Assembly (NCBI GenBank): GCA_024641945.1
Contig: JAHECD010000002.1
Coordinates: 1 to 64,000, forward strand
Length of the DNA stretch: 64,000 nucleotides
Source of the DNA: Rubrivivax sp.
Lineage (GTDB): Bacteria; Pseudomonadota; Gammaproteobacteria; Burkholderiales; Burkholderiaceae_C
Direction of reading: 5' to 3'
Under the pieces are notes generated by a model. It was not told where the DNA came from, did not search any database, and saw nothing but the letters and a program-made list of their open reading frames with translations. The stretch's first letter is position 1, and each line of letters starts with the position of its first letter. The position numbers were made by a program, and so were the translations under genes. Of this stretch, positions 34,600 to 43,439 are shown piece by piece.

Positions 34600-36947
34600 G
34601 GGCGGGCTCCTGGCTCGGCAGGGGGTGGCAAGCGCACGCTGATGGTCGTGCCCGCACCGGGCCGGCTCTGGACATGGCATTGCGCGCCCAGCCGCAGCGC
34701 CCGCTCGCGCATGCCGAGCAGGCCGAAGTGCCCCAGCGCGCGGGCGCGCTGGGCGTCGAAGCCGCAGCCGTCGTCCCGCACCCGCATGCACAGGGCGCCG
34801 TCGATCCTCTGCAGCGACACCCAGACCTCGTTGGCACCTGCATGGCGCGCAATGTTGGTCAGCGACTCCTGGGCAATGCGGAAGAGTTCGATCGACGCCT
34901 TTTCGTCGAGGTCGACGTCGCCAATCGTCGTCTCCACGCGGCAAGGGGTCTCGGTGCGCAGCGTGAAGTCTTCGGCAAGCCATTCGAGCGCGGGAACCAG
35001 CCCGAGGTCGAGTGCGGCCGGCCGCAGGCTGAGGGCCACGTTGCGCGTGATTTCTATCGTGTCCTCGACCAGGCCGCGCAGCCTTTCGGCGGACGTTGCC
35101 ACCGCGCGCATGTTGCCGATCCGCGATTGCAGGATGTCGAGCTGGAGTTTCATGGCGGTGAGCATCTGGCCGACTTCGTCGTGCACATCGAGTGCGATGC
35201 GCTTGCGTTCCTGGTCGAGTTCGTCCTCTCGGTGGCTGGAAAGCTCGCGCACCTGATCGCGTGCCTCGCGCAGCTCGATTTCGCCACGCTTGCGCTCGGT
35301 GATGTCCTGCAGCGTGCCAAAGAGCCGCAGCGCACGCCCGGGCCGCGCGCGTGCGGCCTCTCCGCGGGCGGTACCCCAGCCGGTGCTGCCGTCGGTGCGC
35401 ATGAACTCGACTTCCACCTCGTAGGGCTGGCCCTGATCGATCGAATCCCGGACGGCGGCCTGCAGCCGCTGCCAGCTCTGTGGCCTGAAGAAACGCTCGC
35501 ATGCCACGACAGCCAGATCGAGCGATGACAGGTCCACACGCAGGATTCGGCGGAGTTCGGGCGACAGGCTCAGGCGGTTGGCATCCTGCTGCCACGACCA
35601 ACTCCCCAACTGGGCGATGCGTTGGGCCTGCGCGAGTTCGGCCGCGCTGGTGCGCAGCGCCGATTCGGCGTGCCGGCGCTCGGTGACGTCCTGTAGCGTT
35701 CCGGTCAGCCCGCGCACGACGCCGGTATCGGTGCGAACCACGCGGATCTGCATGTGCAGATGTCGCACGCCGCCCGGCAATACCAGGCGCATGTCTTCGT
35801 CGGTGGGCTTCCAGTCGCCCTCGATCGCCCGGAACGTCCGGCTCACCCGCGGCAGGTCGTCGGCATGCACCCGCGCCAGGAAACGTGCGGTCGACGGCTC
35901 GCACTCGCCCGGTTCGTAACCCAGCAGCCTGAATGCCTCGTCGGACCAATGCTGGCGCATCGAGGGAAGGTCGACACGCCAGTCGCCCAGGCGCGCGATC
36001 GTCTGGGCCTGCTGCAGGCGCGCGCGGCTCTCCCGAACCAGACGCTCATCCCGGCGCGGCTTGTCGATGTCGTTCAGCGTGCTGACGGCCCGCGTGGGTC
36101 GACCGTCGACGTCTTTCTGGAAGGTACGGCCCTGGGCGCGCAGCCAGATCCATCGACCGTCGCGGTGCATGCGGCGCGCTTCGAGATGAAAGGTTTCCGA
36201 ATCGCCGCTGCGGATGCGTTCGCGTCCGGCCGCGAGAGCCGCGGCATCGTCCGGATGCACCAAGGGCTCCCAGCCGGCCACGAACCACTCGCGCTCTTCG
36301 GGCCCGTACCCGAAGATGCGCAGGTACTCGTCGGAGTAGTAGCCACTTCGGCGGGGTAGCTCGATGTCGTACAGCCCGAGACCTGCGGTCATCAGGGCCA
36401 CGCGCAGGCGTTGCTCGCTCGTCGCGAGCATCTCTTCGGCCTGCACGGCCGCGGTGACGTCCCGCGAGGCCGACAGCACCGAGGTGACCCTGGTCGGGTC
36501 GGCGGGATCCTCGTGCAGCGGCACGGCCAGGGTTTCGAGCCACGCCCAGGATCCGTCGTGGCGCCTGAACCGGTAGCGGGCCGTCTGCTGCGTGAAGCCC
36601 GCGAGCACACGGTCGCGCACGGCGTGACGCAGGCGGGCACGGTCGTCGTGGTGGTAGTAGTCGCTGGGATCGGCGCCGATCAATTCCTCTGGGGGGTACC
36701 CCAGAATGGCAAGCGACGACGGGCTGACGTACAGGTACCGTGATGAAGGTGCGTGCAGGGCCAGCAGATCGCGCCCTTGCTCGACGATGGCGCGGAACCG
36801 GTGCGCAATCACGGTGTCCACTGCACCGTTTGCGCCGCCCGGCCGCAGCGTCACCTCGCCGTTAGGCAGTGGTTGCGAATCAGGTGGCGAGTCGGCGGAG
36901 TTTTCGCGCTCGACACGGGCCGCCGGCGCAGTTTTTTGTTCTCCCAT
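34596..36947 (-). CDS. Cytosolic sensor histidine kinase with four PAS domains (NarL-type)
   Basis: 783 residues without any membrane helix. Four PAS/PAC units (about 48-170, 182-300, 310-430, 440-555), then HisKA_3 with phospho-acceptor H589 (KRIALDVHDEVGQM) and an HATPase domain (about 680-775; VRDDGCGFDAQR, HFGLLGMRERALRLG). It would detect an internal signal, such as redox state, light or a ligand; no heme or flavin motif was confirmed. CATAAT (36953-36958) lies 5 nt before the ATG and no Shine-Dalgarno is seen. Confidence 0.93.
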   Translation of the reverse strand: MGEQKTAPAARVERENSADSPPDSQPLPNGEVTLRPGGANGAVDTVIAHRFRAIVEQGRDLLALHAPSSRYLYVSPSSLAILGYPPEELIGADPSDYYHHDDRARLRHAVRDRVLAGFTQQTARYRFRRHDGSWAWLETLAVPLHEDPADPTRVTSVLSASRDVTAAVQAEEMLATSEQRLRVALMTAGLGLYDIELPRRSGYYSDEYLRIFGYGPEEREWFVAGWEPLVHPDDAAALAAGRERIRSGDSETFHLEARRMHRDGRWIWLRAQGRTFQKDVDGRPTRAVSTLNDIDKPRRDERLVRESRARLQQAQTIARLGDWRVDLPSMRQHWSDEAFRLLGYEPGECEPSTARFLARVHADDLPRVSRTFRAIEGDWKPTDEDMRLVLPGGVRHLHMQIRVVRTDTGVVRGLTGTLQDVTERRHAESALRTSAAELAQAQRIAQLGSWSWQQDANRLSLSPELRRILRVDLSSLDLAVVACERFFRPQSWQRLQAAVRDSIDQGQPYEVEVEFMRTDGSTGWGTARGEAARARPGRALRLFGTLQDITERKRGEIELREARDQVRELSSHREDELDQERKRIALDVHDEVGQMLTAMKLQLDILQSRIGNMRAVATSAERLRGLVEDTIEITRNVALSLRPAALDLGLVPALEWLAEDFTLRTETPCRVETTIGDVDLDEKASIELFRIAQESLTNIARHAGANEVWVSLQRIDGALCMRVRDDGCGFDAQRARALGHFGLLGMRERALRLGAQCHVQSRPGAGTTISVRLPPPAEPGARP

Positions 36948-36970
36948 GTCTCATTATGGGCTTCGACTTC

Positions 36971-37963
36971 TCAATGTGTGAAGCGGATGCGGTCGACCGA
37001 AAAGCCGCGTGCTGCCATCAACGCAGGCAGCGCGTTAGGCCCCGTCATGTGGAGCGCACCGACGGCCGCGAACAGCCGCCTGCCGTCGGCATGCAGTGAG
37101 GCAATTCGGTCCGCCATGGCGGGGTTGCGGTCGTCGTTGAGCCGGCGCAGCGCAGCGCGGTCCTGCTCGGTGGCGACACATTCGCACCAGCGTTCGTAGT
37201 GCGCCAGTTCGTCCAGCCGGCCGGTGGCCCATGAGGTTGCGAGTCGCGCCGCACCACGCTGCGCGGCACCGGTTTCGATCTGCGCCAGCGTCTGATCGAG
37301 CATGTCGAGGGCCAGCGCCGGATCGCGCGGGATCAGGCTCGCCAGCTGCAACGTCACCGTCTCGAGGGCGACGATCGGCATCTGGCGCGCGCGGGCGGTG
37401 CTGGCCAGCATCGTTTCCTGCCCGAAGGCCGGTTCGAGCCCGGCGCGTCGCGCCGCAAGCATCGACAGCGTGACGGCGCGCATCAGCGGATGCTGGGGCG
37501 CCAGGGCCGCCGGGGCGACGCATGCGGCGGTCATCTGTTGCGCCAGACGGGTCTCGAGCGCCGGTGGGAGCGCGGGACTCTGCGGGTCGGCGGCAGTCCC
37601 CGCGGCGATGGTCTGCAGCGTGGCGGGGTCGGAGATATCGAGCTCGAGCGCGAGCGTGTCTGCTTCAAGCAAAGCGCGCCGTACCGTCGACCCCGGAAAG
37701 ACCCATTCGAGCTTGCCGACATGAAGGGTGCCGTAAAGGTACGAGCTGTGACCGTCGCGGGTGATGCGCCAGAGAAAGCCGCGGTCGCGCGCGTTCCGTT
37801 GCGCCACCTGCAACGCTGCCGGCGTGGGCGCTTGTGACACGGGCGGGCAGTCTGGCGCTGCCACGGCGGTACCACCGCCGCAGCACAGCGCCAGCGTCGT
37901 CGCCAAGACGCCGACGGCGCGCCCGAGGCGATCTTTGGAACGGTGGCGGCCAGGCCGGGTCAC
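36971..37963 (-). CDS. TraB/GumN-family protein (putative metallopeptidase, secreted)
   Basis: 330 residues. An N-terminal export segment (about 9-29, GRAVGVLATTLALCCGGGTAVAA) contains two Cys; after it come the TraB/GumN motifs SYLYGTLHVGK (GxxH, about 60-65) and FAAVGALHMTGPNAL near the C-terminus. The family includes the enterococcal pheromone shutdown protein TraB and proteins linked to polysaccharide gum production; metallopeptidase activity is predicted. GTG start overlaps the retropepsin stop (GTGA), so the pair is coupled. Confidence 0.85.
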   Translation of the reverse strand: MTRPGRHRSKDRLGRAVGVLATTLALCCGGGTAVAAPDCPPVSQAPTPAALQVAQRNARDRGFLWRITRDGHSSYLYGTLHVGKLEWVFPGSTVRRALLEADTLALELDISDPATLQTIAAGTAADPQSPALPPALETRLAQQMTAACVAPAALAPQHPLMRAVTLSMLAARRAGLEPAFGQETMLASTARARQMPIVALETVTLQLASLIPRDPALALDMLDQTLAQIETGAAQRGAARLATSWATGRLDELAHYERWCECVATEQDRAALRRLNDDRNPAMADRIASLHADGRRLFAAVGALHMTGPNALPALMAARGFSVDRIRFTH

Positions 37964-38451
37964 GGACGCCCCCGGTCTGGGGGGTCGAGCCGCATCACGT
38001 CGTCGTGCAGCGTGATCCGCATCTTCGACAGCACGTCCATGCCGAGCAGCGGCTTGCCGAGCGCCGGCAGGACCGCGATGCGCAGGGCGGTGGCGCGGAC
38101 CCCACCGTCGAGGTCGACATCGCCGGTGCTCAGGCGACCGTCGACGATGCCGCCGGCCGTGTCGGACGACACGCGGCCGCGTGTGCGCAGCCCCGCCCGA
38201 TCTGCAAGCGCCTGCGGAACGGCGGTTGACGTGGCACCCGTGTCGACGAGGAAGTCCACCGCCACACCGTTGAGACGGCCCGGCCAGTGGTAGTGGCCAT
38301 CGTCCGCGCGACGCAGTTCGATCGTCTGGCCGTCGATCCGTATGCGGCTGGCCGCGGCTTGTCGCTGCCACCAAGAGATGCCCAAGAACAGCGCCAACCC
38401 GATCAACATCCAGACGGTGGCATGTTTCAGGCGCGCGGGCATTTCAGACAT
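37960..38451 (-). CDS. Retropepsin-like aspartic protease (TIGR02281 type)
   Basis: 163 residues from ATG 38451 (alternative ATG 38514 gives 184, starting 2 bp after the FAH stop). One membrane helix (about 12-28), then a retropepsin domain with FLVDTGATSTAVP (catalytic Asp in DTG) and LLGMDVLSKM. A single-domain enzyme must dimerise to be active, as retroviral protease does. The active site probably faces the periplasm. Coupled by GTGA to the TraB/GumN gene downstream. Confidence 0.87.
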   Translation of the reverse strand: MSEMPARLKHATVWMLIGLALFLGISWWQRQAAASRIRIDGQTIELRRADDGHYHWPGRLNGVAVDFLVDTGATSTAVPQALADRAGLRTRGRVSSDTAGGIVDGRLSTGDVDLDGGVRATALRIAVLPALGKPLLGMDVLSKMRITLHDDVMRLDPPDRGRP

Positions 38452-38516
38452 GCCGCCGAGGGTCCGCGATCGACGCAAACGGGGGGCTCGTGAGGAAAGA
38501 CTGCGGCCGGTCATGC

Positions 38517-39500
38517 TCACGTCGAAACGCGCACCGTCTGCTCGATGGCACCGAACACGGTCTGGCCATCGCGTCCTTTCATCTCGATGCGAATCGTGTC
38601 GCCTGCGCGCATGAATCCGGTCTTGGGCTCGCCGCCTTCGATCGTTTCGATCGCGCGCTTCTCGGCGATGCACGAATAGCCGCGGCTCCAGTCCTTGTTG
38701 CTCACCGTGCCCGAGCCGACGATGGACCCGGCCCGCACGCGCCGCGTCTTGCACAGGTGCGCGACGAGTTGGCCGAAGTGAAAGGTCATTTCGTCGCCGG
38801 CATTGCAGAGGCCGACGCGCTTGCCGTTCCAGGCCGATTCCAGGTTCAGGTGCAGACGGCCGCCATGCCATGCGTCGCCGAGTTCGTCGGGCGTCACCGC
38901 GACCGGGCCGAAGGCAGTCGCTGGCTTGCCCTGCACAAAGCCGAACCCCTTGGCCAGCTCCGCCGGGATCAGGTGGCGCAGGCTCCAGTCGTTGACCAGC
39001 ATCAGCAGGCGCACGCCCTCCAATGCGGCCTCGGGCGTCACGCCCATCGGCAGGTCGCCCGTGACGACGGCGATCTCGGACTCGAAGTCGATTCCCCAGT
39101 CCTCGCTGGCGAAGACAGCATCGTCGCGCGGGCCCAGGAAGTCGTCGCTGCCACCCTGGTAGAGCAGTGGATCTTCATAGAACGTCTGCGGCAGCTCGGC
39201 ACCGCGTGCACGCCGGACGAGTTCGACATGATTGACGAAGGCAGACCCGTCCGCCCACTGGTACGCACGCGGCAGGGGCGACATGCAAATGCGAGGGTCG
39301 AAGCTGAAGGCGTGGCGCGCCTTGCCGTCGTTGAGTGTGGCGTACAGGTCTTCGAGCTGGGGGGACAGGAAATTCCAGTCGTCGAGCAGCTGCTGCATGC
39401 GGGTGACGGTGCCGGTCGCAAAGTGCGCGCTCGACAGGTCGCGCGACACGACGACCAGTTGGCCGTCGCGGGAGCCGTCCTTGTAGGTGGCGAGTTTCAT
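38517..39500 (-). CDS. Fumarylacetoacetate hydrolase family protein
   Basis: 327 residues. FAH fold: EDWGIDFESEIAVVTGDLP and VRLLMLVNDWSLR; the metal-binding EIA motif is present, as is the end motif GSGTVSNKD. FAH-type enzymes cleave C-C bonds of 1,3-diketo acids or isomerise catechol meta-cleavage products; the exact reaction is open. The start MKLATYKDGSRDGQLVVVS is typical. Divergent from the DUF3108 gene (45 bp between). Confidence 0.9.
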   Translation of the reverse strand: MKLATYKDGSRDGQLVVVSRDLSSAHFATGTVTRMQQLLDDWNFLSPQLEDLYATLNDGKARHAFSFDPRICMSPLPRAYQWADGSAFVNHVELVRRARGAELPQTFYEDPLLYQGGSDDFLGPRDDAVFASEDWGIDFESEIAVVTGDLPMGVTPEAALEGVRLLMLVNDWSLRHLIPAELAKGFGFVQGKPATAFGPVAVTPDELGDAWHGGRLHLNLESAWNGKRVGLCNAGDEMTFHFGQLVAHLCKTRRVRAGSIVGSGTVSNKDWSRGYSCIAEKRAIETIEGGEPKTGFMRAGDTIRIEMKGRDGQTVFGAIEQTVRVST

Positions 39501-39545
39501 TCTCTTGGGGGTGGTCCGTGCTGCCTTCGGTGGCACTATTGTGCG

Positions 39546-40640
39546 GTGCCTGCCCGCGTGTCGCCCTCTACCGCCAAGCCCCTGCGCCGTGGCTGGCGCG
39601 ACGCCGCGCTGGCCGGCGTGCTGGTGACGACCGCCCACGCGTTGCTTCTCACCGAGGGCGCGGTCGGTCTGCGCCGCTTCGATGCCGCGCCTCCTGCGCC
39701 GGCCGCCACGGCGCTGCGGGTGCGCACGATTGCCATGCCCGGGCATGTCCTGCCCGCGCCAGATCCGCTGGACTCGAAGGCGCCGGCCACCGTGCCGGGG
39801 CCCGAGGGGCGCACGGGGCCTGTTCTCCCTCGCGTGTCCGCAGCCGGCCCGGGCGCCCGGCGATCTGGCGCGTCAGGGCCGGCGAAGCCCGCATCTTCGA
39901 CGGCGCTGGCTGCGGCGCCAGATCGTGAATCGCCACGCGGCGCGACCGAATCGACGGCGACACCGCCGTCCCTGCCCGACGACGGCCGCATCCTGCCGCC
40001 TGTGTACGCCACGCAGGTGGCGCCGCCCTTCGTCGCGCGTTTCGGGTTGTTTCGTGGCTCCCAAACCGGCTCGGGCGAACTCGCCTTCAGTGCCAGCGCC
40101 GACGGCTACGAGCTCACGATCCAGGGCGAGCTGGGGGGCCTCGAGGCGATCGCCCTTGCCAGTCGCGGCACCGTCGATGTACACGGGCTGGCACCCGTCC
40201 GATTCACCGAAAGGCGACGAGGCCGCGACCGCCAAGCGGCCAACTTCGACCGGGTGGCCGGACGTATCACCTACTCCGGCCCGCAGACCGTGCACGGGCT
40301 GCCCCACGGCACGCAGGATCGGTTGAGCTGGATGGTGCAGTTGCCCGCGATCGTGCAGGCCGACCCCGCCAGGTGGACCCAGGGAGCGACGATCGTGATG
40401 TTCGTTTCCGGCGCTCGGGGCGAGGCCGATGCCTGGACCTTCGAGGTGAAAGGCCTCGAGGACATCGGCGCCATGTCTGGGCTCGCAAGCCGCGCCCTGC
40501 ACTTGTCTCGACAGCCCACAAGGCCCTACGACACCCGCGTCGAGATCTGGCTCGACCCGGAGCGCCACCATCTGCCGGCGCTGGTGCAGCTGACGACGGT
40601 GCCGGGCGGCGAAACCGTGAAAATGCGGCGCACCAACTGA
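39546..40640 (+). CDS. DUF3108 domain protein
   Basis: About 364 residues from GTG 39546 (alternative GTG 39558). One N-terminal hydrophobic helix (RDAALAGVLVTTAHALLLT), a Pro/Ala-rich linker (about 35-145) and a C-terminal DUF3108 beta-rich domain (about 160-364; ELAFSASADGYELTIQGEL and LDPERHHLPALVQLTTVPGG). The layout suggests an inner-membrane-anchored periplasmic protein. Function unknown. Confidence 0.82.
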   Translation: MPARVSPSTAKPLRRGWRDAALAGVLVTTAHALLLTEGAVGLRRFDAAPPAPAATALRVRTIAMPGHVLPAPDPLDSKAPATVPGPEGRTGPVLPRVSAAGPGARRSGASGPAKPASSTALAAAPDRESPRGATESTATPPSLPDDGRILPPVYATQVAPPFVARFGLFRGSQTGSGELAFSASADGYELTIQGELGGLEAIALASRGTVDVHGLAPVRFTERRRGRDRQAANFDRVAGRITYSGPQTVHGLPHGTQDRLSWMVQLPAIVQADPARWTQGATIVMFVSGARGEADAWTFEVKGLEDIGAMSGLASRALHLSRQPTRPYDTRVEIWLDPERHHLPALVQLTTVPGGETVKMRRTN

Positions 40641-40703
40641 GCGCCGGTGCGCCACTTGAAATTGTCCTGCGGGGTGCCAGCTAGGGGAGACGGAGGTCAC
40701 TCG

Positions 40704-40973
40704 ATGCAGATGCTCTACAACTCGGACAGTTTTGTCGTGGTGCAGATGGACGTGCCCGCGGTGAAGGGGGATGCGCCCGCGCCGGCGCGCGGCGGCTATG
40801 AAATCGTCGACAAGACTGCGCGCAAGGAGATCTTCATCGAAGGCGCGCTGGCCGAAAGGTTCAAGCAGGGCGTCGAGGCCCTGGTCGAGCAGGGTGACTC
40901 CACCGAGGAGGCCTTCGACGATTACATCGCCGGCTTTGCTGGTCTGGCGCAGCAGCCCGTCGTGCTGCATTGA
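40704..40973 (+). CDS. DUF3567 family protein
   Basis: 89 residues: MQMLYNSDSFVVVQMDVP, GGYEIVDKTARKEIFIEGALAERFKQGVEALVE and LAQQPVVLH at the end match the short DUF3567 family, which is largely limited to Burkholderiales. GGAGG about 7 nt before the ATG fixes the start. Cytosolic; function unknown. It supports the taxonomic placement. Confidence 0.93.
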   Translation: MQMLYNSDSFVVVQMDVPAVKGDAPAPARGGYEIVDKTARKEIFIEGALAERFKQGVEALVEQGDSTEEAFDDYIAGFAGLAQQPVVLH

Positions 40974-41080
40974 CGGTCTGGCTCGGTTGACCGGGGCAAC
41001 CCGGGGGCAACAGGGCTTGCCGTCTAGCCGATGCTGCGGCAGGATGACTCGCAACGGGGGTCACCTGATGCGGGGTTGCC

Positions 41081-43396
41081 ATGGCCAGGACGAACGACGA
41101 GCGTTGGGTGCTGTCCCCCGGGGCGGCCGACGCGGCCGTGCTCGACCGGCTGTGCACGCACTTCGTGCTCACGCTGACGCTCAAGCAGGCCGGCCGTTTC
41201 AACCTGCGGCGTGACTGCAACAGTCTGCTGGGCCTGACAGGGCGCCATCTCGTCTGGCCGGTGCCGGTACTCAATCGGCTTCGAAACTTCCTCAACCGGC
41301 GCTGCAAGGGCAACGAACATTGGCGCGGCCACGACGGGCTGGCCGACCAGGCCTTCATCGACCGCCACGGCCTGTGGCGCGGGCCGTACGAAGAAGGCAC
41401 GCTGTTCTTCTACATCGACGAGTACGTCAAGGACGCGCCCAAGGACCTGCTTGCCGTCCTCGGCGCCACCCGCGAGTGGCTCGAGCGCCGGCTGAAGAAG
41501 GAGTCGACACTCGTCGAGAAGAATATCGATGCCCTGGCTGGGCTGCTGCAGCTGAATCCCGCCGAGCGTGCGCTGCTGCTCTACGGCACGCTGGCGCGCT
41601 ACCAGCGCGACTTGCGTGGTTTGCTCGTCGAGTTCAAGGTGTCCAGCGCGCAGGAAGCTTACGCCGCGATCGCGGCCGTCGCCGGCGTCGAGGCGGGAGA
41701 CGTGGCCGAGGCGCTGCGTGCCGGTTCGCGGCTCGAGCGCATCGGCATGGTCGAGAACCTGATCTCCGAACACAACATCACGGACCTGGCCGACCTGATG
41801 AAGGTCAGCGAACAGCTGCCCCCGGTGCTGATGCGCGAATACCGCGGCCCGAACGACCTGATGGCGGTCTTCACGCGGCCCGCGACGAAGAGCGAGTTGC
41901 AGCCGGCAGATTTCAATTTCGTCGTCGACGATGTGTCCGTGCTCACCGCGCTGCTGAAGAACGCCGTCTCGCGCCAGGAGCCAGGCATCAACGTGCTGTT
42001 GTACGGGCCGCCGGGCACCGGAAAGACCGAGCTGGCCAAGGTGTGCGCGCAGGCCGCCGGGCTCGACCTGTACGAAGTGGAATATGCCGACCGTGACGGC
42101 AATTCCCTGTCCGGGCGCGACCGCTACCGCAGCCTGCAGATCAGCCAGGTCTTCCTCAAGGGCAGCCATGACGTGGCCTTGCTTTTCGACGAGGTGGAGG
42201 ACGTCTTCCCGCCGATCTCGAGCGACGCCGCGCAACTCATCGCCAGGCTCGACAGCAGCGACGCCGCACCCAGCGGCAGCGTCAGCGGCAAGGCGTGGGT
42301 GAACCAGATCCTCGAGACAAATCCGGTGCCGGTGATCTGGGTCACGAACCGGGTCGAGCAGATCGATCCCGCCTTCCGGCGCCGCTTCCAGTACCACCTT
42401 CAGCTGAAGTCCCCGCCGCCCGGTGCGCGCGAGGGTCTCGTCACGCGGGCCTTGGCGGGTGCAGAGGTGAGCGCCGGCTTCGCCAGCCGGCTTTCCGAGC
42501 GGCGCGGGCTCACGCCGGCGCAGATCCGCACGGCGGTGCGCTTTGCACGCCTGGCCGGCAGCGACCACGCGTCCTCCGGGATGGAGGCCCTGATCGAGCG
42601 ACAGCTCGGCAATGCCGATCGGGCATTGGGCGGCAGCGTGTCGCGCGAGCGCGGGGCACGCCCTGTGGTGACGTCGTACGACCTGGACCTTCTGAACGTC
42701 GAAGCGCGCTTCGAGGTGCCACGCATCGTCGAGGCGCTGAAGCGCCGTGGCCATGGGACGCTGTGTTTCCACGGGGCGCCGGGCACGGGCAAGACGGCGC
42801 TGGCGGAACATATCGCGCAGGCGCTGCAGCGCCCGTTGATGGTCCGCCAGGCCAGCGACCTGGCGAGCAAGTACGTGGGTGAGACCGAGCAGAACATGGC
42901 CCGGATGTTCGAGGAGGCACAGAGCGAAGAGGCCGTGCTGCTGCTCGACGAGGCCGACAGCTTCCTGCGCAGCCGTCGCATGGCCGAGCGCAACTACGAG
43001 GTGACCGAAGTCAACGAGATGCTGCAAGGCATGGAGCGTTTCGCGGGCATCTTCATCTGCACCACCAACCTCTTCGACGAGCTCGACGAGGCGGCGTTGC
43101 GGCGGTTCACCTTCAAGATCAGGTTCCACCCGCTGAAGGCCGGGCAACGTGAGCGCATGTTCGTGGCCGAGGCGCTGTCGGGCGACAGCGCACGGCTCAC
43201 CGCCGAGCAGCGGTCCCGCCTCGACGCGCTGGATCACCTCGTGCCGGGCGACTTTGCGGCCGTGAAACGCCAGGTGGAAATCCTGGCCGAACCGTTCGAG
43301 CCGGACGAGTTTCTCGCCCAGCTCGAAGGCGAGCATCGCGTCAAGCCGGAAGTCAGACTGCGCCGCAGCGTGGGTTTCGTCGCACTTCAGCGCTGA
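41081..43396 (+). CDS. Tandem AAA+ ATPase
   Basis: 771 residues. An N-terminal alpha-helical region (about 1-270) of unknown fold is followed by two AAA+ modules. Module 1 has Walker A GPPGTGKTE (about 308-316), Walker B LLFDEVEDVF and an arginine-finger-like RRRFQYH. Module 2 has Walker A GAPGTGKTA (about 565-573), Walker B LLLDEADSF, and sensor TTNLFDELDEAALRRFTFK. Both sites look intact. Module 2 resembles the classic AAA (Vps4/ClpX-like) type. Cytoplasmic; substrates and partners unknown. No distinctive partner gene adjoins it. Confidence 0.9.
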   Translation: MARTNDERWVLSPGAADAAVLDRLCTHFVLTLTLKQAGRFNLRRDCNSLLGLTGRHLVWPVPVLNRLRNFLNRRCKGNEHWRGHDGLADQAFIDRHGLWRGPYEEGTLFFYIDEYVKDAPKDLLAVLGATREWLERRLKKESTLVEKNIDALAGLLQLNPAERALLLYGTLARYQRDLRGLLVEFKVSSAQEAYAAIAAVAGVEAGDVAEALRAGSRLERIGMVENLISEHNITDLADLMKVSEQLPPVLMREYRGPNDLMAVFTRPATKSELQPADFNFVVDDVSVLTALLKNAVSRQEPGINVLLYGPPGTGKTELAKVCAQAAGLDLYEVEYADRDGNSLSGRDRYRSLQISQVFLKGSHDVALLFDEVEDVFPPISSDAAQLIARLDSSDAAPSGSVSGKAWVNQILETNPVPVIWVTNRVEQIDPAFRRRFQYHLQLKSPPPGAREGLVTRALAGAEVSAGFASRLSERRGLTPAQIRTAVRFARLAGSDHASSGMEALIERQLGNADRALGGSVSRERGARPVVTSYDLDLLNVEARFEVPRIVEALKRRGHGTLCFHGAPGTGKTALAEHIAQALQRPLMVRQASDLASKYVGETEQNMARMFEEAQSEEAVLLLDEADSFLRSRRMAERNYEVTEVNEMLQGMERFAGIFICTTNLFDELDEAALRRFTFKIRFHPLKAGQRERMFVAEALSGDSARLTAEQRSRLDALDHLVPGDFAAVKRQVEILAEPFEPDEFLAQLEGEHRVKPEVRLRRSVGFVALQR

Positions 43397-43439
43397 TCCG
43401 ATCCCCCATCCGTGGGGCCGGAGCGCCGATACTGCCGTG

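Noticed and set aside
31942-35256. 1104-codon plus-strand open frame across the FIST, phaM and kinase genes
   Set aside because: Antisense to three well-supported minus-strand genes; its translation is rich in Arg/His/Gln as expected from a GC-rich shadow frame and shows no domain.
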